64,000 bases of DNA from Campylorhamphus procurvoides. Lineage: Eukaryota > Chordata > Aves > Passeriformes > Dendrocolaptidae. The position numbers were made by a program, and so were the translations under genes. The notes beneath the pieces are model-generated. The model saw nothing but the letters and a program-made list of their open reading frames with translations, did no database searches and was not told the origin of the DNA. Shown piece after piece: positions 11,601-22,622 of the stretch. The stretch covers positions 1-64,000 of the forward strand of contig WBMV01008303.1 in NCBI GenBank assembly GCA_013396655.1, written 5' to 3'. Positions within the stretch are counted from its first letter, which is position 1; each line of letters opens with the position of its first letter.

Positions 11601-14600
11601 TTGGCACAGACTAACTGCTGTGTTTTAGAGTGGAAGAAAACATACTGTAGTTTATAAATTCATTCCAATCTATTTGTGATTTAATCTCATGATTGTTAGA
11701 ATATAGGAATGGAAAATAAAATAAATTTTATTTAATATTATCCTTTTCTGACGTAGATTGCTTTTGTGAATATCTTGGCTTCTCAGCAGAAGTGTTTCAT
11801 ATGTTGTGAAGGTACGTTTTGGTCTTGAATCAGTACTATTTGTTCCTGGGAATCTGGCCCTAGGAACATGAGGCAACTCCTTCTACTAATGAGAGTTTGT
11901 CTGCAAGTATTGGAAAAGGTAATTAAAGGGTGTAATGCCCATTAATTAAAGTGTTAAACACTCTTGCCCGTGATTTGATTAATTAATAGAGTGTCCTAAG
12001 GTCATGGTAACTCAGTCTAAGACCTTCAAGGTACAGACCCTGATGACAAATACAACAACTGAGGAATTTGTTAATTTTTTTCCAAAGTTAATAAAGTTGT
12101 TGGGAATTTACGCTTGTGGACAAATCCATTTACCAGGTGCAGAACAAAAAAGTAAAATGGGTAAGGGCAGTGCTGGAATTTTCTTTCAAGGAGTTTCATT
12201 TCAGTGTGTCTGAAGGTGTGTATCCTGTCAGTCTTCAGCTGGAAAGACGAAGCCTTTCATTTCTGGATGGTAATTATTGTTCAGACTTCATGCATTAAGA
12301 GTAGCCAGCAGGAGAGAGGAAATTGGGAGGGGGGATAGGATATGGTAGCACTGTCTCCATGCAGCCTATATGGAGCTGCGGGGTCAGAGGAAGGAAGCTA
12401 GCTGCCAAAATAGTGTATTTTTTCTTTCCCGGTCTTTGGTAACTCCTGCAGTTGTCAGACACATTTGAGACTTCCCTGGTGTCTTGCTATCAAATCCACA
12501 CTTGTATAAACATGACTTTTGCTGTTGTGATGTTTGTGTTGCGTGAACATTCCAGTGGGGATGCAGATACTGCTGACTGAGCTGTGAGAGAAAGGCAAAC
12601 AGAGCTGGAGATAACTGTTTACAGAGAGCTGTCCTGGTGGTGTGTAGGACTGGAAAGAGCCATGCTGGTTTGACAAACATTTAGTTTGCATGTGTTAATT
12701 CGAACCACTTTCAGTTTAGGCTGGTAAGTGGTTAAAATGAAGAACATTCTTGCTGACTGCATAGACTTGAGTCAACTGAGAGCAGTGCTGCTCTATAGGC
12801 AGACACTACGTCAGGGTGTTATCTTTGTTTAGCTTGTCTGTGCTTTATCATGTTGCCCAACAGTTTTAATAAAAAAAAGGGGAGGGGGAAGGGACTAGTA
12901 TGAATAGTTGTAAGTAGAAATATCTGAAAGCAGCAGATCTTGAGTGCCTTACAGCAGCTGCTGCCTGAGACAAAGAGGAGCATTATGAGAGGCACAATAA
13001 ATGCGTTTGCTATCTCTGCTCTCAGTTGCAGGGCAGACACAAGCCATCACAGTAATGAATTTTGAAGACTGGAGTTTGGACTTGGGGAATTTTATAAAAC
13101 ACAGTTGTTTTATCAGAGTGTTGTCTTGCCAGCTGTGTGATGCTAGTCTGGTTTCCATGGAGTGTGGTCAGCTGGGGGAGACAAATCTAGTCCCTAAAAT
13201 GGCATTTGGGGCCATAGTCTCCTCTGTGGTTTCTCCCTCTCTGCTTTAAATTCAAGTTTGGTAAGAAGGGAAGTAGTGGGGAAAGAAGCCACTATCTTAA
13301 ATTAAAAGCAGTTTTAGCCCTAAGCAAATGTACAGGCCTCATGAGAACTCATGGTGCAGTACAAATTCAGTATATGAATATGCAACTTATCCCTGTAAAC
13401 AGTGTAAAGAGATTTTTTCCCAGCTGTCTGGACCCATCTTTGGCATTGTTCTGCTTGCTTGGTGTTGGCAGAATGGGCTGTACAAGATGCTGAGCACTGG
13501 CCACTTGAACCCTCTTACTGGTGTCTGCCAGTCTGCCCTGTAAGAGACACGCTGCTCCAATTTGCTCATTGCTCCCACCCATTAAAGGTATTTGATTAGT
13601 TTTGGCCTAATGGCCCTGTGGTGCTGGTCAGGTTCTGGTATGTTTAGCTGAAGGCTCTGGTGTTCCCTGCATAACTAGGAAAAGGCATTACCAAATTTGA
13701 CAGGCTTTAATTAGAAGTTATTCCTTTCTATGCAAACTTTCTTTACAATAGGTTTCTTCCAGCATACAGTAGCATTTTTACCAGATTTAGTACTCAGTCT
13801 GGATGCTAATATATAAATGCTGTTCTTACCATACATATTGAATTTTTTTTTTAAGAAAAAAATCCCATTACGGTAATTTAATATTATCAGGCTCCTACCT
13901 GCTGTTTGAGGAAAAAGGGAAGGTTTCTAATTTACTCAGTTAACAATGACTGGAGATTTTTGGGTTTTTGTAAACACATAAATTAGCTTTCCATGGATGT
14001 TTGAATTGCCTGTGTTCCTATCAGGAGTTGCTCAGAAGTCAGTAGGAGTTAGGTGCCTACATGGGAGTTGTAATTGCTGTGGTGGAATTTTGCGTTGGAG
14101 TCCTCAGAAGTGATCAAAGATACTGTGGGGACAAAAGTGATTGCAAATGGGTGGGAGGACAGTATCACCAGCTTAGGTGGGGAAACCTTTGTCTTTTGAC
14201 ATTGTTATTAATTTTTTTCAAAGGCAGAACTGAGGGAGATTCCTCACAGAGGAACTGGTATGATGTGGTTTACTTTTAAAGTTTAGGATATGAACACTCT
14301 GTAGGTGGAGGCTTCTAATGGCAAAATACAAAAGCTAAATTAAAAATGCAGAAGTTTACTTGGTCTGCAGACTATTTCTATGAGAGGTCTTTGTAATAAA
14401 GGCTTCTCTCATGACACTGGAGTGATTGTGGGGGCTTCTCAATTCAGACCTTGGATCTTAGGAAAAGGAGAAGTCTGGGTGTCTGTCCTGGAGCATTAAC
14501 AGCGGAGCACAGTTTATGCTATTTAGAGCTGAGATGGAAAGTTCCTATTTGGATTTGGTGCCAGAATCTTTAATAGAAATCATGGCTTGTGGTGTTTTAT

Positions 14601-16008
14601 AGATCAGTGTATATTTGCTAGTTTATATTATGCTGACTAAATTGGCAGAGTGCTTATTTTTACTGGTAAACATTCAGGAGGTTTTCTCCTCATTCCTTTT
14701 TCCAACAAAATGGTATTTGTCATATGTGGAATTAGGGCAGCATTTCATAAATCATCTGCCTTGGCGATGATGTGAAAATGTGTGGTGGTATACAAAGATT
14801 TCCATTGTCAGGTACCTCAGCACTGTGGATGGAGTTAACTTGATCCTAATTTTAGGTCTGGAAATTATGGCTGTGTAGAAAACAAAATGCTTCTGGCTGT
14901 GTAGGAAAAATACAAATTTTAAACTCCAGCAAAGGTGGCTATTTCACGGATATTACCAGAATAGGTAGCCCTGGTTAATTTAGCTCCTCTCCAAGCCCCC
15001 AGTGAAGCCCCAAAAGCATTTTTTAGCATCTTTAAATCCCTGTGAGGTCTAAATATGACCTGTGGCTGTACGGATGTGAGTTCCAGTGAAGTCCATAAGT
15101 GCTGAAGTGCAGCACTGTGCTTCAGGCGATACAAGTAGTGAGACATTTAACTGAAATTGGAAAAGTGCAGGGGTCACACTTTAATGCCTATTCAGCAATG
15201 TCAGTGTGTTTACGCACAGCCAACTCTATCCTTGCTGGAATTATTTATGCACAGCTGTGAATGACATTTTCTGGTGTTAGATTATATAAAAATTTATAAT
15301 CTGCTCAGGAACTTACCCCCAGTCTGTCCAGATGGAAAGTACCATTATCCAGTTGAAATTCTGTGATTCCTGTGCTGAAGAATTGTGATCTTTTGTTCAC
15401 GGCTCCAAAAACAGAGTTTTAAAATACAGAGAAGGACATTTAAGGACGTACTTAAAACCTGCATCAGCAAGTTCCAATTTTTTTTCCTTAATTTTTCTCT
15501 TGCATAGTTATATACCAGACAAGCTTGTTTTGGACAGCTTTGTGTAATGGGAATAATCTGAGAATTCAAATGTTTATTCGGTTTTACATCTTGGATATTT
15601 GGCATAAATGTGAACTGTAGCCCTGGAATTTATAACCATAACCATAAGAAAAGGAACAAAGCTTAATATACTGCGAGTAGTCATGGTTTGCAGAGTGAGG
15701 TAATCAAAGCTCAGTGTTGGAGTTGCAGCCTGTGAGAAGGAATGTTTTGGAGTTAAAAAAGCTGTTGCAAAGTTGAATCAGCCTTTCCCCCTCTCTTACG
15801 CTGCCTTTACTCAGACATTTGTCCCAGCATAAAGTGTTTCATGATGCCTTGTTATGGTACAACCACCTTAAACGTGCCTGAGCAGTTTGGGAAATTTTTG
15901 AAAATTTTGAAATTTGGGAGGAAATTTTTCTGCAAGCATGTTTTCAAAGCATGTTATTTTACCTCTCTTTTCCCTGCTGTGTTCACTCTCAGCTGTGTTC
16001 CCCCATAG

Positions 16009-16198
16009 GTGAGGCAGCACTAAGAGGAGAGCCCCGAATGCAGCCCCTTCCCGTGTCTCCTGCGCTCCCCAACCACCGGACAGGCCCTCCTCCCATCAGC
16101 CCAAACAAGAGGAAACTCAGCATGGACCAAGGGGATGAGGAGCTAGACTGTGAAAACGACCATGTCTCTAAAATGAGTCGGATGTTCAATCCACATCT
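16009..16198 (+). CDS. VGLL4: VGLL4 coding exon (N-terminal region, partial gene)
   Basis: This exon begins after the acceptor CCCCATAG, completes a split codon with GT, and then encodes EAALRGEPRMQPLPVSPAL, a TGPPPISPNKRK stretch, a DEELDCENDHVSKMSRMFN stretch and PHL. These match the conserved N-terminal third of vertebrate vestigial-like 4. The donor is CT|GTAAGT at 16199, leaving two bases of a Leu codon. The product is a nuclear cofactor that binds TEAD factors and competes with YAP/TAZ. This part carries no TDU motif. It has a short basic patch (NKRK) next to an SP site, plausible for nuclear localisation or proline-directed phosphorylation. The split first codon fits both known N-terminal variants (Gly with G|GT, Arg with C|GT). 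The frame is also open upstream to an ATG at 15951, but that lies before the acceptor and is probably intronic. Confidence 0.96.
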
Positions 16199-16505
16199 GT
16201 AAGTGCCTCGCTATTTTAACCTTATCCTCTGCATCTCTCTGTGTGCTCAAATCTTGCCGTGGCTAAAACTTTGCTCTTGCTTTTTCCTTTGTTCCAGCTT
16301 GTATGGATGATCTGCACAAAAGCTGCTGCCATTAGATGGGGTTTCTTGTTTTCTTTTGTTTTCACACAGCATGAAGTAACAGGAATTAACTCAGCTTAAC
16401 TATTTATAGTAAAACATACGTATTCACCTTGCAATTTCTAAAGTATGTTCAGTTTGTTCTTTGTAATGTGCTCTTTTCACTTCCCCCGGTTCTGGGTCGC
16501 TCAGC

Positions 16506-16526
16506 GGGTGGGGGTGGGGAGGCGGG
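16506..16526 (+). other. Potential G-quadruplex motif
   Basis: Four G runs (3, 5, 4 and 3) are separated by loops of 1, 1 and 4 bases. This meets the usual G3+N1-7 pattern on the sense strand of VGLL4, about 300 bases after the exon at 16009-16198. Whether it folds in vivo is unknown. Confidence 0.6.
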
Positions 16527-17736
16527 AGGAGAAACAGAAGTGCTTGGCATGTTTTTGAGGCCAGGAGCCCTGAGCCAGCTGCTCCCTGCTCTGCCCTGAC
16601 AACTGGGCAAGCTGCAGTTGTTGCTAAACATTATTGAGGGATTGCACAGCGCTCTGACAGTCACACGTAGAATGTGTCAGACAGGTAAGGTGTTGGTGAG
16701 TGAGGTGCATGTGTTGGGCAATCAGCAAATGCCATTCGTGCTGTGTTCTCATTCCTGGGAATGCAAGCCTGGTTGGCACGAAGTTCAGGCTCAGAATTCC
16801 TTTCATTCTTGACTGGAGGAAGTGATGGAGCGGTTCAGCAGCTAAAGGGCAGCCTGATGGCAGTCCCTGCTGCCTCAGCTCCTGCAGCCCCGGCATTCCG
16901 TGCATTCCACGCTGCAGTGGACTCTTGTGTGCAGTCATGAGATGTGGACAGAGGTATTTATTCTCAAATAAATTACCACAGTGTTACTCAGAGGCTGGGC
17001 CTGTAGTCTGCACTCTTGGAATTTGTTGCAAATCAGGAATCCAGCACTGAAGTAATGCAAAACAATAAAAGCTCACAAGCAGAAAGAGACTTCTCCTTTA
17101 CAACATACCTCCTTCTTTTGCCGAAGAATTTAACTATTTAAAGCCTTTCCTTGGAGGTGAGAGTGCTGGTATTGGAAAGAACCATGTGCTTTATTTCTGT
17201 GGCACATGTGCTTGTCACAACTGAAGAGATTTATGGCATTTTGGAAACATTATGTAACTTTATAAGGAAAAGTGTGATTTTTAATTTTTTTTTCTCATTT
17301 TCTAGTGATGAAATAAAACACAGATGACAGTTGAGTACATTGTAATACTTAATATAATGGAGGGTGTAAAAATAATGAAGTCTGAACCAACAGACTCATG
17401 TGCAACCAAAGTTGAAAACTAAAAGATACAGGCAGGTATTTCATGTCCTCTAGATGTATGTTAGAGCTATCTAATAATTTTCTGGTATGATATATTTTTA
17501 CAGTTTTACTCAGATTCTTTCTGTGATTTTGTATATGGAACATGCATCATCTTATAATAAAAAGCTGTGGTTTTCTGTCCATTGTTCATGTAACAATGTG
17601 TTTCAGTTAAATGTGTTTCAATCTACTGCAGATGAATTATAAACTAAAATAGCATCCATGAGGCCGTCTTTTTTTCTACTTTATTTTGTAAATTTGATCT
17701 GGCCATTCCACTTTCAATAGAACATTACAGAAACTG

Positions 17737-17800
17737 AAACTTTTGTGATATGTCTGAAATACCTGAATGTCGATGTATTTCAGATATATCAGAAAAGTTT
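17737..17800 (+). repeat. Near-perfect inverted repeat / hairpin (26-bp stem, 12-nt loop)
   Basis: Arms 17737-17762 and 17775-17800 pair with 24 Watson-Crick pairs, one G:U (17752/17785) and one G-G mismatch (17745/17792), around the loop 17763-17774. Pairing stops abruptly outside 17737/17800. The size and shape fit either a pre-miRNA-like foldback or a small palindromic transposon relic of the type that gave rise to primate mir-548. The + strand is the sense strand of the host VGLL4 intron. I do not recognise a known miRNA, so I call it only a structure. Confidence 0.8.
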
Positions 17801-19382
17801 ACAAACATTCTTTAAATTTTACTCCCATTTCCCTGCCACCACTGCCAAAGAAGTTATTTTTTAATGTTTTTCCTCTTTTTTGGATTATGACATTCTGGTT
17901 TAACAGTTGAAATGGATTACTCAACTTTGTGGAACTGTCCTAAAAATTTTGATTTGGAAATGGGAAATGTGTTGAAGAAGCTTGAGTTTTTGCAATAAAG
18001 AAAAAGACAGTAGGTTTGGGGCAATCAATATTTTATAGAACACAATAATGGCAGTCATTGTAGTGACTTGGAGATTCTGTAAAGTGTAAGTTTGACAACA
18101 TTCAATTTAGGAAAGCAAATCTGTAAGAGAAATGGAGTTAATGTGAGGAGATTAGATGGCACAATATCTTAGGTGATAGCAAAGACATTTTTGTGACTTG
18201 GACTATAAAGACAAGTTGGAGCCTGTGTATTTTGAACTTAGAGGACCAAGTCCCCTGAAAGCATAGGATGAAAGCGTTGGTGATACAAAACCTGGGAACA
18301 GCTGCCATGGTCAATATTAGGGCTGCAGACTGCACATCTCTGCACAAAATGGTGTGTAAATCAGTGCTCCTCTGGCTGAATGCCTCCAGTGATTCCCAGT
18401 GTCCAGATGGGCAGATCATTTTCATTTGGTAGTCAGTGGTTGGAGGACAGAAGTTTTTATAACCTCCAGCAGCTCTTGTTCAGGCATTTGGGTCTTTGTG
18501 ATGGTGCTGTTAGAACTGGGAAGCAGTTGTGTATTCATCCTCTTAAAACCAACATCTCATGTTTAGAAATATAATTAAATATGACAAGAATTATGTGTTT
18601 GGTTCATTATAAATGGTAGAACCTTTCAATAGCAATTTGGTCTTAACTTTCAGGTAGCAGCACCCCACTGTGCTTCAGTGGGAATGAATCCATTTAAAGG
18701 CTTTGGATGTTTTATTAGAAATCCAAGTTACATCAGCCACTTGTTTGGAAACAGAGGTCTTTGAGATATTCCCTGCTCAGGTTTAACTCCCTGAAGTATC
18801 ATCTGGGAGTGTTTTTACTTTCATTGTGGAAAACCACAACTATTGGTGTACAGTCTCTGGAGCAGAGTGAATCAAATGCCCTGGCAAGCCTCCTGGGATT
18901 CTGAAATATGTAATGGAATTTCTGTGCAAAGAATGATTTGTCAGAGGAGATAATTCTCAGCTTTAGGATAAGAAAATATACTTCAGACCTTGAAAATCCA
19001 TTTTTAAAAATCAGTATGTGACGCTGCCTCCATTACTTATACATACTTAATATTGCTTCTCTGTTTTTTTAGTGATAGAAGTTGTGTACACCCTTAAGCT
19101 CCTCACCTGGGGAGAATGAGTATTTCCACCCTTAATTAATGACAGGTAATACAGAATTCCTTTGTTTGCATTGCACAGTTTCTGTTGTGTCCCTCAGATG
19201 TTTTACTTGAAATGCATTCACTAAAGTTTAATCTTGCTAAAGTAAAAATGGTTTTTGCACTGCACATCACTTTCTGGTGCTGTGTGAAGTAGAAACGTGC
19301 TTGTTTTGAGCCTCGTGTTGAAACACGCCTTTGTTTTAAAATCACACTGGTTTACAGAAGAGTAACTTGGAGCTGGGATTAT

Positions 19383-19661
19383 GTGAGAGTTATCTATGTG
19401 TGCACAGGCAGGGTAGCTGCACTGTTCCTTCTCCTGGCTGCGCTTGGGGCAGCAGGGCAGCTATTGATTCCCTCTCTCCCGGCTTCTTTCCCTCCTTCTC
19501 TTCCTCCCTCCCAATCTCTCCCAGGTTCCCGCAGCCCCAGGAATACAAAGATCGCCTTGTCCCAGCTGGGCACAAACAGCCCTGCCTACAGGGCCGCCTT
19601 AAGAGCCCCCAACCCCCTTCCATCAGCTGGGGCCTGGCCAAAGAGCTTTAAAGAGAAATAG
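19383..19661 (+). other. GC-rich island with long pyrimidine tract, unidentified
   Basis: Within AT-rich intron this block is clearly richer in G+C and has several CpGs. A pyrimidine tract of roughly 50 bases (about 19479-19525) ends in CCCAG, like a strong 3' splice site. Several frames are open, the longest being 92 codons with a hydrophobic start and a proline-serine-rich middle, but no domain is recognisable and no good donor is evident. It could be an unannotated alternative exon, an intronic regulatory element or chance. Confidence 0.3.
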
Positions 19662-20238
19662 CCAAAATAACCACTTGAGTTCCTATTGGAACCATTCCTT
19701 TTCTTCGTTTGTGGAATACATCGCGCTGGAAGTTGGCATTTGGGGTTTGGGACAAGCAGGATTGTGGACAGTATTTTCTGCTTGTTGTAGTTCCTGTTTG
19801 GCTTGATGGCATTGGGATTGCAATGACGATTAATTTGTATGCAAAAATCATGACAAAATGCTTGCAGGTGTTAAGTAGATGTCTGAGGAATAATCATCTC
19901 TTGGTTTGTGTGATACATAATTTGGCTTTTTCTTGTAATAAAGAAAGGTCTGCACATGAATAAGGTACTTCAATGTGTGTCATGCAGAATGATGTGTAGT
20001 TTCAGATATAACCATGCAGATCCAGACTCTTCTGTTCCAAATTCTGAGTTGTCTTCACTTTTGTCACAATGAAGAATCATGTTGATCCCACCCATAAGAC
20101 TCCTGTAGTGTAGAAGCTGCCCTACCCCACAAGTTTTTTATCATGGCATTTGCTGACTTTAGTGACACTGTGATAGAAATCACCAGGGTACCCATTAAAA
20201 GTATCTGTCCTAAAAGTGACCTGTATTCAAAGACCATT

Positions 20239-20390
20239 AAATAATTCACATTAGAACAGGCCATTTCATCCAACCTCCTGCTCAGAGCAGGGGCAGCTAC
20301 ATCTTCTTCAAGCTTCTGGCTCAAAGCCAGGAGTTTTGAGTAAGATCTGAAGTATTCAATCAGCAAGGCTCCTCTTTAGAGGAGGACTCT
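20239..20390 (-). mobile_element. Degraded CR1 LINE fragment
   Basis: The + strand contains 'catccaacctcctgctcaga' followed by 'gcaggggcagctac', a block typical of the reverse complement of CR1 near its 3' end. Decayed similarity continues to about 20390 (AGGAGTTTTGAG). Boundaries are approximate. Confidence 0.6.
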
Positions 20391-21512
20391 TTCACCTTCC
20401 TCCTTACCTGTCCCTGAGACTGGTTGAGCACCCAGAGTGGAAATGTTCGGCAGAAAATCAGGTCCTCATTGAGGGGAAGGTTCCAGCTCCAGGAGGGCTT
20501 GAAAAGATGCAGAACTGGCTTGTGGAGGTAGTGTGGGAGTTGTCAGAGAAGCACTTTGCTGCTAACTACTGCCTTTTGGGTTCCAAACTTCATGTGGTAT
20601 TAAGAAATATGTTTACACTGTCACTTTAGTGTGACCAATTGGAATTGGAAAAAAAACCCAATGCACAATTCAGAACACCCAAAGTGTTTCTCCTTTGCTG
20701 AGTGAAGCATCTTCACTCAGTCCTCTGGGTACAAATATGCTCTTGAAGTATTTTACGGTTCACCTGGAACTCTCAAAGCAGTCCTGTTGAAGCTGAACTC
20801 TGTATTGCCAGTGGAACTGATACAACGTGGCTTTTGTTGATGAAGTGGAGGAAGGATCACAAAGCAGGTTTCAAAGTGCTTTTCCTGATCTATTTTTTTT
20901 CTTTCCTTGTATGCATTGCTTGAATGACGGACTGAATCAATCAGATGTATTTTCTTATTTACTAATGGAGATGGCACAATACGCAAAATTACTGTTAAAT
21001 TGCTTCCAAGAAATGTATGTTTAATTGAACCCTCAGAGATGGACTTGAAAGAGCCATCATATCTGAGTTAATATTTAACACCGAGTTTTACAGTTCTTAG
21101 CCAAGTGGAATTTCAGAAAGCACTCCAGTCCCTTTCAGTTCAAGCACACATGAAAGGTTTGTTACGAACACTTCCAGGGCTAAAAGCAATCTGATTGATG
21201 GCTCATCAGTCCTTCTCAAAAGGACCTATCTGTCAAAATTTGTGTATATGTTGAAATACTTAAAAAATCAGGTAATGTTAGTCTCTTCCACTTGCAAGCA
21301 AAGGGGGTTTGTTAGTCCTCTCTAGATTTCTCTTTTTGATATAATGTTTTCCACTTTCATTTTCCATCTCATATGAAGGAGCATAACCCTTCCATAGTGT
21401 GGCAAGGCTCCAGGATGCCTTGTGAGGGGAAAAGCTGTGTTAGTGTTGCACAAGGGGTCCCAACACTCACTTAGGGAAGGCGTCAGGGGGCCTGTGCACA
21501 CAGGGATGGAAC

Positions 21513-21600
21513 ATGAATCACCGAGTTGGAAAGGACCCACAAGGATCATTGAGTCCAGCTATTAAGTGAATGGGAAATCCCCTGAGCCCTGGTGTTGGAT
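21513..21600 (-). mobile_element. CR1 LINE 3' fragment
   Basis: 'atgaatcaccgagttggaaa' followed by 'ggacccacaaggatcattga' and 'gtccagct' is the reverse complement of a CR1 3' terminus. It is short and 5'-truncated, and the right boundary is uncertain. Confidence 0.75.
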
Positions 21601-22395
21601 TTTTACCCCAGGGTGAAAGCGAAATGTTACGCTGTGCGAATTACCATATATTGCCATGGGGTGAAATTCAGCACCAATCCAAAAGCCTGATAACTAAGCA
21701 AGAGGCAAGAAACAAACCAGTAACCTTTGCAAACATATTCTAAATTTATATCCTAACCCCATGGAAACAAAGGTTTAATCTCACTTCTTTCTATTTAACC
21801 ATTTTCCCAGATGTTTCCTGCAGTTTGACAGATGTGCCTTTTACTAGAAAGTTGTGCTCTTGAGAATTAGAATGTTATGGACACGGTTGCTACAGACAAT
21901 GACTCTGTGAGGGTAAGATTTGGAATAAAATATTACATGAATGTCTAGTTGGATCAGTAGTTCTGTTCCCTGGGCTGGTGGTGCTGGTGCCAGAGGGTGG
22001 CAGGCACAGCCCAGTGGGTTTAACTCCTGGCAGTGGCATTGCTGGGTCTGGCTGCGATTCCCAGACATCATCTGGGGGAGGGAGCTGACTGATCTTTCAT
22101 GGATCCCAGGGCTGCTCCCAGGGGACTTTTAGGGCCACAGGGCAGTGGGGCCAGGGTGGAGGTCCCTGTGCGGGCTGGGGTCTGAGTCCTGTGCTGGGGT
22201 TAATGCCTTGAGCCCGACTGGGGGGACCCTGCCCTGCGCAGAGCCAGGGCTGCTGGTTTATCCCTAAAGAAAGCAAGAAGGGAAATAACAGGGCTTCGCT
22301 GCCATTGGAGTCTGGAGGGTTTGACCTCAGTGATGGACCAGCTTCTCCCACGGGAGAGGGAATGCTGCTGGGATCCATGCGCTGTGGTGCTGAAA

Positions 22396-22622
22396 TGGGT
22401 CCAGTGTGGGTGGGCACCTGTTTGGATGAATCCCACATGGCTGGGCACTCATATGGATGGAGTCTGGTGGGCATGTGTCCTGTGTGAGTGGATACTGTGA
22501 GGTTGGACACTGGCGTGGATGGATCCTATGTAGATGGATCCAGGTGTGAATGGATCCCCATGTGGATGGGTCCTGTGTGGATGGACCCCGGTGTGGGTGG
22601 ATCCCATAGGGATGGATCACGT
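22396..22622 (+). repeat. Degenerate minisatellite, unit 15-16 bp
   Basis: The segment repeats a GATGGATCC-type core followed by a GTGTG-type tail. The clearest copies lie between about 22518 and 22620 with 15 or 16 bases per unit; the left half is more diverged. The repeat produces spurious long ORFs on both strands (for example 22097-22510 minus, rich in HP and IH repeats), which are not genes. GC content is high for 150-250 bases on the left side as well. Confidence 0.85.

Larger units (their letters stand above)
376..16008 (+). other. VGLL4: VGLL4 intron upstream of the first visible coding exon
   Basis: This stretch is about 15.6 kb of AT-rich, T-biased sequence with no exon I can recognise. 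I looked for the known alternative VGLL4 first exons of vertebrates (residues just before the EAALRGEP block) and did not find them, so they are probably to the left of the window. Contents I can name are a CR1 fragment at 2033-2278, a small tandem duplication at 2532-2646 and homopolymer T tracts. Open reading frames up to 138 codons (4153-4569) occur but show no protein-like features and no splice context. Intron status is inferred from the downstream exon, whose first codon is split. Confidence 0.7.

Noticed and set aside
22097..22510. 137-codon minus ORF, and overlapping minus ORFs at 22200-22620
   Set aside because: They translate a GC-rich area and the minisatellite; the HP/IH-rich repeats are products of the DNA repeat.
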